From positions 1-41,159 of IMG/VR virus record IMGVR_UViG_3300030116_004662: a DNA stretch of 41,159 bases. The stretch is one strand, 5' to 3'. The notes below the pieces were generated by a model that worked only from the letters and a program-made list of their open reading frames with translations, did no database searches and was not told where the DNA came from. The stretch is from a virus. This document shows positions 1-8,122 of the stretch, in pieces (position 1 is the stretch's first letter; each line of letters begins with the position of its first letter). The position numbers and the translations under genes are program-made.

Positions 1-1
1 C

Positions 2-37
2 GTCAACACTCCTCTGGATAACGGCCTCAAGTCCTGA
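2..37 (+). CDS. major capsid protein, C-terminal tail (partial)
   Basis: The first bases read VNTPLDNGLKS and a TGA stop. This resembles the C-terminal tail of major capsid proteins of this kind, and a strong terminator follows at once, as is usual after a capsid gene. A capsid gene is cut at the other end of the window, so the two pieces are probably one gene split by the way the genome was opened. The frames do not join directly (the right end leaves one base of a codon and this piece needs two), so some bases are missing between them. It could instead be the end of an unrelated gene. Confidence 0.4.
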   Translation, partial: VNTPLDNGLKS

Positions 38-53
38 TCCTGACGAGACAAAT

Positions 54-85
54 GGCCCTACCATTAGGTGGGGCCTTCTTCTTTT
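54..85 (+). terminator. Rho-independent terminator after the capsid gene
   Basis: A 9-base-pair stem (GGCCCTACC with GGTGGGGCC, one G-U pair) closes an ATTA loop and is followed by TTCTTCTTTT. It lies between the capsid stop and the first neck gene and would reduce transcription from the abundant capsid message into the tail genes. Confidence 0.75.
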
Positions 86-91
86 GCTGCT

Positions 92-622
92 ATGGCTGCC
101 ACGATCACTGCCACTCTTGAAAGCGAAAGCGCCAACAGCTTTGTAACGCTGGCAGAAGCGAACGCCTACTTTGAAACCGTTCCAAGCAGCACCAACTGGG
201 ACGACAAGACTGATGACCAGAAGAACCGTGCATTGATTTCAGCCACGCGCTGGATCGATACGTTGAATTTTTACGGTGATCGGTGCAATGCAGACCAAGC
301 CCTGAGCTGGCCTCGCAATAATTACCATGTGGATCGTGTTGAGCTTGCTTGCTCCGCGATTCCAAACGACATTAAATACGCTACTTATGAATTAGCCAAC
401 GCACTGGCTAATGACACGGAGTCGATTACAGGGTCTACCGGCGATACGGGATTGTACGAATCCGTCAAGCTCGGCGAGATGGAAGTCAAGTACAACACTT
501 CTAGTCAGGCTACTGGAACTGTTAATAACGTATTCGACGTTTACCCTTGGCTTCAGTCTTATCTTGGGGCTTATTGCTCTGGTGGTAGCGGTTCGTATTC
601 TCTACGCGTTGTGAGGGGTTGA
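92..622 (+). CDS. head-tail connector, DnaT-like domain neck protein
   Basis: This 176-residue protein matches the phage neck proteins often annotated as putative DnaT-like. It has an N-terminal ANSFVTLAEANAYFETV block, then a conserved tryptophan, ALISATRWID, LSWPR and a helical segment ending in KYATYELANALA. These proteins sit on the portal ring and start the connector to the tail; the DnaT name is historical and does not imply replication. I chose the ATG at 92 because an upstream GTG at 68 lies inside the terminator hairpin. No clear Shine-Dalgarno is visible. It is the first gene of the neck operon. Confidence 0.75.
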   Translation: MAATITATLESESANSFVTLAEANAYFETVPSSTNWDDKTDDQKNRALISATRWIDTLNFYGDRCNADQALSWPRNNYHVDRVELACSAIPNDIKYATYELANALANDTESITGSTGDTGLYESVKLGEMEVKYNTSSQATGTVNNVFDVYPWLQSYLGAYCSGGSGSYSLRVVRG

Positions 623-623
623 T

Positions 624-1010
624 ATGCCAGGCGCACTTGACAAGGTTTTCAAAGAAGCAGCCAAGGCAATCGTTGCCGACCTTGGTTCATCGCTAGACAC
701 CAAAATCAACTATGTGCGCAAGCACTCTGGCGAATACGACGTCGAAACCGGAGAGTTCTCAACGGTTGATCGATCTTATAAAAACATTGATGTTCCGATT
801 GAATTTATTCGATCAGAGGAAGAGACAGAGGCCGAAAAACGAACTGCAAGGATCTATGTGTCTCCTGACCAGATCGGCGGCAACCAACCTACGTTCCAAG
901 ATGAAGTGACGTTAAAGTACGCTGGAGCGAATCGCGAGTCTCAGATCGTAGACATTCGTACGTACAGGGGCGGCCAAGAGTATCTGTTTATCCTGGAGGT
1001 GGTGTTCTGA
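624..1010 (+). CDS. putative head closure / head-tail joining protein
   Basis: A 128-residue protein, one base after the connector and overlapping the next gene by one base (TGATG). The size, the position between a connector and an HK97 gp10-like protein, and the predicted mix of an N-terminal helix with later strands fit a head-closure (stopper) protein that plugs the portal after packaging. I see no diagnostic motif, so the role is inferred from gene order, which is well conserved in siphoviruses. Confidence 0.5.
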   Translation: MPGALDKVFKEAAKAIVADLGSSLDTKINYVRKHSGEYDVETGEFSTVDRSYKNIDVPIEFIRSEEETEAEKRTARIYVSPDQIGGNQPTFQDEVTLKYAGANRESQIVDIRTYRGGQEYLFILEVVF

Positions 1011-1612
1011 TGGCTTCCGATCTTTACCGGATTAGCGGCGATGTAGAAGAGTGGTTTGACAACAGCTTTAACAAACTTATTAACGGGATAGTAGACACTC
1101 TTTCGACACAAGAAGTTAGTCCTGTTTACACCGGGTATTTTGCTTCTAGCTGGACGGCTAGGTCTCGGCAAGTTCAGGCAGAAAGTCGCAAAGATAGCGA
1201 TTCAAATAGGCGAAATAAAGCCCCGTGGGGAGGAGAGGCGGGTGGAAACAGCCCGTATCACGTAAAAACACAGGGCAAAGGCGGCGCACTGACCGCATGG
1301 GGCGTAAAAAAGAACAGAGGAGAAATTCAGCGAAGGTATCCTGGCCCATTTTATTTTAACTACAAAAAAAGTTCACCAGTTTTTATTGGAAATACAACTT
1401 TTTACAGAGCATATGCTCTTGAGGACGGAAACGTCTTGGCTTATGTGCAAGATTTAGCGCAGGAGGTGCAAAACGCATTTAGAGAAAAACCACGTCTTGC
1501 CACCCTCCGAATTGGTGCGGAACCAATGGCGCGGGTCGGCGGGGCTATTCCTACTTACAAAACAGGGTCTACGCCACGCCTTAAGCCGGCTGTTACTATT
1601 CTTGAACCATGA
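1010..1612 (+). CDS. HK97 gp10-like neck/tail completion protein
   Basis: This 200-residue protein carries the PVYTGYFASSW motif near residue 45, which corresponds to the T-G-x-L-x-x-S segment of the HK97 gp10 and lambda gpZ-type tail completion proteins. Those proteins act at the head-tail interface. A basic, glycine-rich middle (residues about 65-110) precedes a segment mentioning a carrier-like KSSPVFIGN stretch typical of the family. It overlaps the following gene by four bases (ATGA), so translation of the two is probably coupled. Confidence 0.65.
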   Translation: MASDLYRISGDVEEWFDNSFNKLINGIVDTLSTQEVSPVYTGYFASSWTARSRQVQAESRKDSDSNRRNKAPWGGEAGGNSPYHVKTQGKGGALTAWGVKKNRGEIQRRYPGPFYFNYKKSSPVFIGNTTFYRAYALEDGNVLAYVQDLAQEVQNAFREKPRLATLRIGAEPMARVGGAIPTYKTGSTPRLKPAVTILEP

Positions 1613-2037
1613 GCCTTGTAAACGTTCGAGCCGCTTTTGAAAAGGCTGTAACTGATGCTGTTGTTGCGGCCGATAGCAGCGTCCAAATGGTTTACGACAA
1701 CGTAAAATTTACAACCCCTGGTAAAACCAAAAAGTACGTTTCAATGCGGATAACTTTTAACCAGTCAACCTTGCAAAATCAAGGTGCTGCTGCTGACTAC
1801 TACAGCGGGGTGATTCAATGCAACATTTACGTTCCAAAATCTGTTGGAACGGCCGTTCTTTCTGCAATAGGAGAGTCTGTAATTGACGGGCTAACTTCCG
1901 TCAATGCAAGTGACTACAGTTCCCCTTCTAACGTCTCGCCTAGGGTTATGGATATTAGCGGTCCTACATCTATTGAACTGGAAGATCGTCCTCATTTCCT
2001 TGGAATTGTTTCTTGCCAATTTACGGCAGTTGTATAG
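1609..2037 (+). CDS. tail terminator protein (DUF4128/gpU-like)
   Basis: A 142-residue protein with an N-terminal helix (VRAAFEKAVTDAV), a strand-rich core with paired segments such as KYVSMRITF and YYSGVIQCNIYVP, and a second helix. This is the fold and order of tail terminator proteins (lambda gpU, DUF4128 group), which form a ring that stops tube polymerisation and docks the tail to the head. In most siphoviruses the major tail tube gene comes next; here it does not, and a tube gene is found near 37.1 kb instead. Confidence 0.65.
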   Translation: MSLVNVRAAFEKAVTDAVVAADSSVQMVYDNVKFTTPGKTKKYVSMRITFNQSTLQNQGAAADYYSGVIQCNIYVPKSVGTAVLSAIGESVIDGLTSVNASDYSSPSNVSPRVMDISGPTSIELEDRPHFLGIVSCQFTAVV

Positions 2038-2043
2038 TATATT
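2013..2043 (+). promoter_or_regulatory. possible promoter before the tail chaperone genes
   Basis: TTGCCA at 2013 and TATATT at 2038 resemble -35 and -10 boxes with a 19-base spacer, slightly longer than ideal. GTATATTAGTT also occurs at about 27965, again just upstream of a small gene. Weak evidence from similarity alone. Confidence 0.25.
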
Positions 2044-2063
2044 AGTTGAAACACCAATGTATT

Positions 2064-2414
2064 ATGCGTGCCACTGAGCTGCTTCGCAACAAGTTTGGCG
2101 TTAGTCAGCTTTACAAGCACGCTGTAGAGGTCGATGGCGAGGTTGTACTTGAGGTCTACTGGCACCCATTAACGATTAGTGAACGCGAGTCGATCCAAAA
2201 GAAAACCGACTCTGACGATGCCGGGGACTTTGCGCTCAACATGATGATGCAGAAAGCTCTCGACGCTGATGGCAAGCGCCTTTTTCAAGACGGTGAGAAA
2301 GCTGTGCTGAAGAATGCAGTTGAGGCCTCTGTACTGCAGGACATCCAGCTTGCAATGCTGGCTTCTGGCGCGGAAAACAAGGTGGAGGAAGCGAAGGCAG
2401 GCCTAAAAAGCTAG
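2064..2414 (+). CDS. tail assembly chaperone, short form (gpG-like)
   Basis: A 116-residue mostly helical protein placed directly before the tape measure gene, the standard position of the gpG-type tail assembly chaperone. It coats the tape measure protein while the tube polymerises and is not kept in the virion. The ATG at 2064 is preferred over an upstream TTG at 2046. The gene ends GGC CTA AAA AGC TAG. The run of five A residues just before the stop is a candidate slip site into the following frame, which encodes the gpT-like part (next entry). Confidence 0.65.
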   Translation: MRATELLRNKFGVSQLYKHAVEVDGEVVLEVYWHPLTISERESIQKKTDSDDAGDFALNMMMQKALDADGKRLFQDGEKAVLKNAVEASVLQDIQLAMLASGAENKVEEAKAGLKS

Positions 2415-2604
2415 TAACGACTGGCTCTTTATATTTTTTCTAGCGAAGGAGTTGGGGATGACGGTGGCCCAGCTGACGGTTCATTTGACCAGGGAAGAGC
2501 TGATCGGCTGGGCAGCTTTTTATGAGCTGAAGTCAGAGGAGGAAGAAAGGGTGATGGATCGAGCTAAGACAGGCAGAGGGGCGCGAACAATGGCATCGCG
2601 ATAG
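2407..2604 (+). CDS. tail assembly chaperone, gpT-like extension (frameshift or own start)
   Basis: In the frame reached by a +1 (or -2) shift from the upstream gene, reading is open from 2407 to the TAG ending at 2604. The peptide begins KASNDWLFIFLAKELGMTV and continues with a segment ending REELIGWAAFYELK, which closely fits the gpT-type C-terminal part of split tail chaperones (a D-W-L start, then E-E-L-x-x-W-x-A-F-Y). A frameshift at the A run near 2405-2409 would fuse it to the preceding protein. There is also an ATG at 2458 with a strong AAGGAG six bases upstream (2446-2451), so a separate 48-residue product is possible. Both routes may be used. Confidence 0.6.
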   Translation, partial: KASNDWLFIFFLAKELGMTVAQLTVHLTREELIGWAAFYELKSEEEERVMDRAKTGRGARTMASR

Positions 2605-2634
2605 ACTAAGGCGAGACTTCCTGCGTTTCGCCCT

Positions 2635-5520
2635 GTGGCTAATTACAACGTAGATATTGAGGTTGGCCTGAAGGGCCTTCAAAAGCTTGGCGACTTTGAA
2701 AAAAAATTAAAAACCATAGAAGAAACTTATGTAAGTATTGAGCTGTTAAACAAAAGAGCTGCGAATCAGAAGTTAAGCGATTTTTACAAAGGCAGTCGCG
2801 AGCAGCTTGTTAAGCTTTCCGGCGATCAAATGAAACTCGACTCCATGCTGAAGCAGGGAGCTGAGATTAGAGCAAGTTACGCAAAAGACAGAAAACTTGA
2901 GCAACAAAAGCAAGCTGAGGCTGAACAACAGGCTGTAGCGCAACGAATTGCAGACGAAAAAAGGGCTGCGATAGCGGCAAAAACTCAAAGCGTTCAGCGT
3001 CTTAATGATCAGACAAAAATAATCAAGCTGTTTAATCAGGCTGAGGAAATTAGAGAATTACATGCGAAGAACCGAACGGCAGCTGAAGCGAAAGCTGCAG
3101 CGGATCGTCAGGCCGCTTTTGTTGCTGAAAAAACCCAAGAACTCAAGCAGTTTTCAATAAAAGCAGAAAACCAGAAAAAGTTTAGAAGTCTCTTTGAGCA
3201 GGGCGAAAAAATCAGGCAGTCTTATGCGGCTGATCGCATTGCAGGCATAAAACTTGAAATACAGCTTGAGGAAGAGTTAAATAAAACCAAGCGTGATGGA
3301 ATTGCTGCTGATCAGCGAAGAAGCAGGGCTCGTCAAGAAGTGCTTGATCAAGCAGATAAAGAACTAGCCGCAAGAAATCGCGGCAGGTTACAGCAGCAGA
3401 AAGGTCGCAAAAAATTCTTTAATGCTGCTGTTACTGGAGGTGCTTTTCCGTTGCTGTTCGGCGGTGGAGTAGGGCAGTCACTGGGCGGCCTTGTTGGTGG
3501 CGGCTTGAGTGGAGAAATGTTCTCCGGATACACAGTTGGCCTGCAGGTGCTTGGCTCTGCAATAGACAAAATGGTCGGTGCGTCTGCAAGTCTAGGCAAA
3601 GCGCTTGATCCTATTTCTGGAGATTTTGAGGCTGTTGCTGAAGCTGCTGGCCTTGCCAACACTGCAACGCTGGAGCACATTCAAACTATTGACGAACTGG
3701 GCGAAAAAAACAGAGGGCTTGAGGTTGCAACTGCTGAGCTGACTCGCGTTGTTGGAGCGGATGGCGTTGCCGCATTAGAACGTTTTGGAAAAGCCAGTAA
3801 GGATCTTGGCGACGCTACGGCTCAAATCGCCTCTCAAGCATTTGCAACTATTGCTGCAGCTTTGGAGCCGCTGACCAGAGCCGCTGCAAAATTCTTAAAA
3901 ACAACGGCAGTTGTTACTCAAGCTCAGGTGTCTCAGGATCCAAGGATTCAAGAGATTCGGGCTGAAATAAAAGAGCGTATGCGGACGTATGACAATGAGT
4001 TTGGAGGAATGAATGATTTACAAAACCGGCAAGCAATTAGAGATCTTCGAGCAGAAGAGTTGCACCTTATAGAAATGATAAACAGGGAAGCACAGGTAAA
4101 CATTGAGCTTGAAGCAAAAAAACTAAAGTTACAACAAAATGTTAAAGCCCTTAACCTTAAAAGCGAAAAACAGCTTCGGATACAAAGAGATTTGCTTGAG
4201 GCTGGAAATGATTTGACTGACGAACGAGTTGCTTCTCTGTTGAAAGAGCAAATTCAAGAAAATTTTATAGTTGAAACGCAGAAAAAACTGAAAGAAATGG
4301 TGGACAATGAGATAGATAGTCAAAGCATAATTTTAAAACTAAAAGAGATAGAGCTAGGTCGAGACCAAGAAATGGCTGACTTGCAGGATCGTATTAATAA
4401 GGCCCTTGGAAAAGGTATAAAAAATAATCAAAAAACTGCAGAGCAGAAAGCTAACGAGCTTAAACAGGCGCAGGACTTGGCTAGAGAGTTTTCTCGCGAG
4501 GTTGAGCTGCGTCAGCTTAGCAGCGACGTAGCAAGAGATCTACTGCAAATACAATTCGAGCACGAAGACCGAAAGAGAAAGATAAACGAACTAGAAAATC
4601 AGTCGCTGAGAACAGAGCAACTGAAAAGTGCAGAGCTGCTAAACCAGCTTCAAATTAGGGAGCGGTTAGCGACGTTTGCAACAACGCGAACGGAAGGAGA
4701 AGTTGCTCGCGATGATTTGAATCGTGAAATTGCTTTGCTTGGAGCAAGGCTGGAGGGCAAAGAGGAAGAGTTTTTACTCGATGAAAAGCTAGTTGCGTTG
4801 AAAGAGGCTATGGGCGAAGCCGGGCTTGATGAAATTGCGGTTTATGAAGATCTTCTCAAACAAATTAAAGATAGGAAGACGTTAGAAGACGCTTTAAATG
4901 AAAACCTGAGAATTCAAAAAGCAAAAACAGCAGAGCTTCAAAGCGTTTACAAGCAGATTGGTCAGAGCATCGAGACGGGTGTCGTCGAAGCGATTTCTGC
5001 TGCAGTGGACAAGACCAAGACGTTGGGTGAGGTTGCTTCCAATGTGCTTCGGCAAATTGCTAATCAGCTGTTGCGGATGGGCATTAGCCAACTAATCGGT
5101 TCAATTTTTAACCCATTTGATTCATTGATGAAGCCAGGTGGTCGTTATGAAGGTGCTGCTCAATTTCCTAAGCTAACGCCACCGCCGCCCGTCCCCACTG
5201 AGGTTATTAACCCAAAAGGTTTGTATGACCCTGCTAACAGCCCATTTGCCCAACCAAGGGCGCTTGGCGGAGCGGTTGGCGCAGGTCGTCCGTATATGGT
5301 TGGCGAGCGTGGCCCCGAGTTGTTTGTCCCTGGAGCGCAGGGCAACATCGTTCCAAACAACGCAATGGGCGGCTCTAACATTGTGGTGAACGTGGATGCT
5401 TCTGGATCGTCTGTCGAAGGCGATTCTGATCAAGCCGCACAACTTGGCAAAATGCTTGGCGCTGCAGTGCAGGCTGAGTTGGTCAAGCAAAAACGTCCTG
5501 GCGGTCTTCTCGCAAGCTGA
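2635..5520 (+). CDS. tail tape measure protein
   Basis: At 961 residues this is the second longest protein of the window, and the gene lies right after the chaperone pair. It has long charged coiled-coil stretches (about residues 20-240 and 420-740), a glycine-rich hydrophobic segment near residues 265-305 (FPLLFGGGVGQSLGGLVGGG) and a C-terminal region with RPYMVGERGPELFVPG, a hallmark of many tape measure proteins. It sets tail length and is ejected ahead of the DNA; at the usual 0.15 nm per residue the tail would be about 140-145 nm. The start is GTG at 2635 without a visible Shine-Dalgarno, so coupling to the chaperone frame is likely. Its stop overlaps the next start (TGATG). Confidence 0.92.
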   Translation: MANYNVDIEVGLKGLQKLGDFEKKLKTIEETYVSIELLNKRAANQKLSDFYKGSREQLVKLSGDQMKLDSMLKQGAEIRASYAKDRKLEQQKQAEAEQQAVAQRIADEKRAAIAAKTQSVQRLNDQTKIIKLFNQAEEIRELHAKNRTAAEAKAAADRQAAFVAEKTQELKQFSIKAENQKKFRSLFEQGEKIRQSYAADRIAGIKLEIQLEEELNKTKRDGIAADQRRSRARQEVLDQADKELAARNRGRLQQQKGRKKFFNAAVTGGAFPLLFGGGVGQSLGGLVGGGLSGEMFSGYTVGLQVLGSAIDKMVGASASLGKALDPISGDFEAVAEAAGLANTATLEHIQTIDELGEKNRGLEVATAELTRVVGADGVAALERFGKASKDLGDATAQIASQAFATIAAALEPLTRAAAKFLKTTAVVTQAQVSQDPRIQEIRAEIKERMRTYDNEFGGMNDLQNRQAIRDLRAEELHLIEMINREAQVNIELEAKKLKLQQNVKALNLKSEKQLRIQRDLLEAGNDLTDERVASLLKEQIQENFIVETQKKLKEMVDNEIDSQSIILKLKEIELGRDQEMADLQDRINKALGKGIKNNQKTAEQKANELKQAQDLAREFSREVELRQLSSDVARDLLQIQFEHEDRKRKINELENQSLRTEQLKSAELLNQLQIRERLATFATTRTEGEVARDDLNREIALLGARLEGKEEEFLLDEKLVALKEAMGEAGLDEIAVYEDLLKQIKDRKTLEDALNENLRIQKAKTAELQSVYKQIGQSIETGVVEAISAAVDKTKTLGEVASNVLRQIANQLLRMGISQLIGSIFNPFDSLMKPGGRYEGAAQFPKLTPPPPVPTEVINPKGLYDPANSPFAQPRALGGAVGAGRPYMVGERGPELFVPGAQGNIVPNNAMGGSNIVVNVDASGSSVEGDSDQAAQLGKMLGAAVQAELVKQKRPGGLLAS

Positions 5521-5861
5521 TGGCTACCTTCCCTTCAATCACGCCGACCTACGGCATCCAAAAAACCAGTGCGCCTGTAATACGCAAGGTGCAGTTTGGA
5601 GATGGATTTGAGGCCAGAGTTACGTTTGGGCTCAACCAAAATCCCAAGGTTTTTAGGTTGACGTTTGAAGTGTCGGAAACAGACGCCGACACGATTGAAA
5701 CGTTTTTGGATGCACGAGCTGCTGACAACGACAGCTTTGACTTCACCCCACCAGGTGAAAGCAGTAGTTCTAAATTTGTGTGCGAGACATGGAGCAAGTC
5801 GATTCCGTACTTAAACCGCGCCACAATCCAGACAACGTTCCGTCAAGTCTTTGAACCCTAA
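5520..5861 (+). CDS. minor tail protein, lambda gpM-like
   Basis: A 113-residue protein of the Phage_min_tail family (lambda gpM). Visible marks are the N-terminal PTYGIQKTSAP, VQFGDGFEARVTFGL, the W-S-x-x-I-P segment and the ending FRQVFEP. In lambda this protein is part of the tail tip complex that initiates tube assembly. It overlaps the tape measure stop by one base and the next gene start by one base (TAATG). Confidence 0.85.
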   Translation: MATFPSITPTYGIQKTSAPVIRKVQFGDGFEARVTFGLNQNPKVFRLTFEVSETDADTIETFLDARAADNDSFDFTPPGESSSSKFVCETWSKSIPYLNRATIQTTFRQVFEP

Positions 5862-6772
5862 TGGCAGTCACAGCATGGGCCGCTAGCACCGCATTTTCAG
5901 TTGGTGATATACGTCGAGCAACAACAGTTCAAGCAACTGGACTGTGGTTTCGCTGCACAACTGCTGGAACGTCAGGCAGCAGCGAGCCAAACTGGCCAAC
6001 GGAAAGCGGGAACACCACCACTGATAACACGGTCGAATGGACAGGTTTCCCCAGTGTTTACGAAGAGCTGAGCGTCTTCAACCCCAGTGCGATCATTGAG
6101 TTGTTTGAGCTGCGCTTGGACAATAATCTGCATGGCAGCTCCGACATCCTGCGTTGGCACGCAGGCGTCAATGACCAAGTTACCGGCAACATTGTTTGGA
6201 ACGGTCAGACGTATGTGCGCATTCCGGTCAAGGCGGAAGGGTTTGAGTACACCAACACTGGTACGTTGCCACGTCCGACGTTGACGGTTGCCAACACAAC
6301 CAGTGCTGTAACGGCTTTGCTTCTCTTGGTCAACGCCACTACGGTCGGCAACGATTTAGCGGGCGCAGAAGTCCGGCGGATTCGGACGTTAAAGAAGTTC
6401 CTTGATGCTGCCAATTTTGCATCAGGCAACAGTGATGCTGATCCCTATGCGTCTTTCCCGGAGGAACGGTATTTCGTAGACCGCAAAGCAGCTGAAAATC
6501 GCAACGCTGTATCTTTTGAGCTGGCCAGCAAGTTTGATGTGGCAGGACAAAAGCTGCCGAAACGTCAGTGCATTGCCAATGTTTGCCAGTGGGAATACCG
6601 CAGCAGTGAATGTAGTTATACCGGCACCGATTATTTTGATGTGAATGGCAACACGGTTGGATCGTTAGCGCAGGACCGTTGTGGCAAGCGGATTGAATCG
6701 TGCAAGCTAAGGTTCGGCGAGAACGGGGAGCTGCCGTTTGGTTCGTTTCCGAGCGTGGGACTGACTCAATGA
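5861..6772 (+). CDS. minor tail protein, lambda gpL-like
   Basis: A 303-residue protein whose second half fits the Phage_tail_L family. The C-terminal domain has cysteines in the order RQC, NVC, SEC, DRC and ESC; in lambda gpL, conserved C-terminal cysteines hold an iron-sulfur cluster in the tail tip, so the same is plausible here. The first 65 residues form an extra domain (WAASTAFSVGDIRRA then a C-x-x-A-G-T-S-G segment) like the carbohydrate-module-like add-ons seen in marine phage tail proteins. It overlaps the next gene by four bases. Confidence 0.85.
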   Translation: MAVTAWAASTAFSVGDIRRATTVQATGLWFRCTTAGTSGSSEPNWPTESGNTTTDNTVEWTGFPSVYEELSVFNPSAIIELFELRLDNNLHGSSDILRWHAGVNDQVTGNIVWNGQTYVRIPVKAEGFEYTNTGTLPRPTLTVANTTSAVTALLLLVNATTVGNDLAGAEVRRIRTLKKFLDAANFASGNSDADPYASFPEERYFVDRKAAENRNAVSFELASKFDVAGQKLPKRQCIANVCQWEYRSSECSYTGTDYFDVNGNTVGSLAQDRCGKRIESCKLRFGENGELPFGSFPSVGLTQ

Positions 6773-7482
6773 CGTTGCCGCCAACGATTAAACAACAGAT
6801 CCTGCAGCACGCACAGGCTGAACAACCTAAGGAATGTTGCGGTCTGGTCTGCGTGGTCAAGGGCCGTCGGCGTTATTTCCCTTGTCGCAACTTGGCTGCA
6901 ACGCCAGATGAGCATTTTATTTTGGATCCTCTTGATTACGCCAACGCCGAGGATCATGGAGAGGTTGTAGCCGTCATTCACTCACATCCCACAACAAACC
7001 CAAAACCGTCAGAGGCTGATTTGGTTGCCTGTGAAAAGACCGGAATCCCTTGGTACATCATCAATCCACGAACAGAGGAGTGGGGTTTTTGCAAACCATC
7101 TGGCTATCAGCTGCCGTATGTAGGCAGGGTGTTTGCTCATGGCGTAGTTGATTGCTACAGCCTTTGCCGTGATTGGTACGCAAGGGAATGGGGCCTGCAG
7201 CTGAACGATTATGACCGTCGAGATCAGTGGTGGGAAAACGGCGAGAACTTGTACCTAGAAAACTTTGAGAAAGAAGGGTTTCGGCAAATCCCGCGTGCGG
7301 ACCTGGAACGTGGTGATGCGTTGTTAATGCAGCTAGCTTCTCCCGTGCCAAACCATGCAGCGATTTATCTGGGTGATCAGCAGGTGCTGCATCATGTGCA
7401 GGGCAGGCTGTCTAGCCGTGATGTTTACGGCGGTTATTATTGGAAGAACACTGCCTGCGCCTTGAGGCATGAAAGTCGTTAA
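6769..7482 (+). CDS. tail tip peptidase, lambda gpK-like (JAMM + NlpC/P60)
   Basis: A 237-residue two-domain protein. The N-terminal JAMM/Mov34 domain shows Glu22, then H71-S-H73 and S81-x-x-D84 (IHSHPTTNPKPSEAD), the full zinc-site pattern. The C-terminal NlpC/P60 domain has Cys129 (GVVDCYSLCRDW) and His196 (NHAAIYLG). In lambda the counterpart belongs to the tail tip; the NlpC/P60 part is a cysteine peptidase fold suited to cutting peptidoglycan during DNA entry. The ATG at 6769 overlaps the gpL stop as ATGA, which decides the start; an upstream start at 6700 would overlap gpL needlessly. Confidence 0.88.
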   Translation: MTLPPTIKQQILQHAQAEQPKECCGLVCVVKGRRRYFPCRNLAATPDEHFILDPLDYANAEDHGEVVAVIHSHPTTNPKPSEADLVACEKTGIPWYIINPRTEEWGFCKPSGYQLPYVGRVFAHGVVDCYSLCRDWYAREWGLQLNDYDRRDQWWENGENLYLENFEKEGFRQIPRADLERGDALLMQLASPVPNHAAIYLGDQQVLHHVQGRLSSRDVYGGYYWKNTACALRHESR

Positions 7483-8122
7483 GGTTTACGGCGCACTGCG
7501 TGAGTTACTCGGTCAGTGCCGTTTTGAGTTTGATGTAGTGACGCCAGGTCAGGCGATTAAGGCATTGTGCGTCAACTTCCCGCAGCTTGAGAGGTGGTTG
7601 ATGGATAGCGAGAAAAATGGTGTTGCTTATCGCGTTACGGTTGGCAAGCAAAAGGTAACGGAAGAAGACGTTAGCCCTTTGCTTCTGCCATTTGGGCAGC
7701 AGGAGGTTTTCAGCATCACGCCTGTTATCACTGGTGCGGGCCGTGGTACAGGGTTAATTGTGGCTGGAGTTGCCTTAATTGCTTTATCGACGGTCACTTT
7801 TGGCACATCTGCGGCATTTGCTGGTGCATTTACCGCAACAGGCATTGGGGCAGGAGCTGCAGCAACTGCCACGGGCTCCATCGCTTTACTGAAGGTTGGC
7901 GCTTATTTAACTTTGTCTGGCGTTGCTCAAATGCTTTCACCTACTCCAACGTTTGACACGCCTGGATCAGGTCAAAGTGTGCAAGACGTTCAAAGGTTGC
8001 AATCGTTTTCTTTTAGCGGAATCTCAAACGTTGCTCAACAAGGCGGACCTGTTCCAGTCGTTCTTGGTCGCGCCTACGCTGGCAGTGTGGTGATTTCCGC
8101 TGGTCTGGACGTCGAGCAATGA
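7469..8122 (+). CDS. tail assembly protein, lambda gpI-like
   Basis: A 217-residue protein of the Lambda_tail_I family. The N-terminal ubiquitin-like part has VKVYGALRELLG and a segment ending LERWL; a Gly/Ala-rich hydrophobic middle (about residues 90-155) follows; the end contains FSGISNVAQQGGPVPVVLG, the typical pre-J signature. It overlaps gpK by 14 bases and gpJ by four, matching the lambda K-I-J order. Confidence 0.85.
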   Translation: MKVVKVYGALRELLGQCRFEFDVVTPGQAIKALCVNFPQLERWLMDSEKNGVAYRVTVGKQKVTEEDVSPLLLPFGQQEVFSITPVITGAGRGTGLIVAGVALIALSTVTFGTSAAFAGAFTATGIGAGAAATATGSIALLKVGAYLTLSGVAQMLSPTPTFDTPGSGQSVQDVQRLQSFSFSGISNVAQQGGPVPVVLGRAYAGSVVISAGLDVEQ

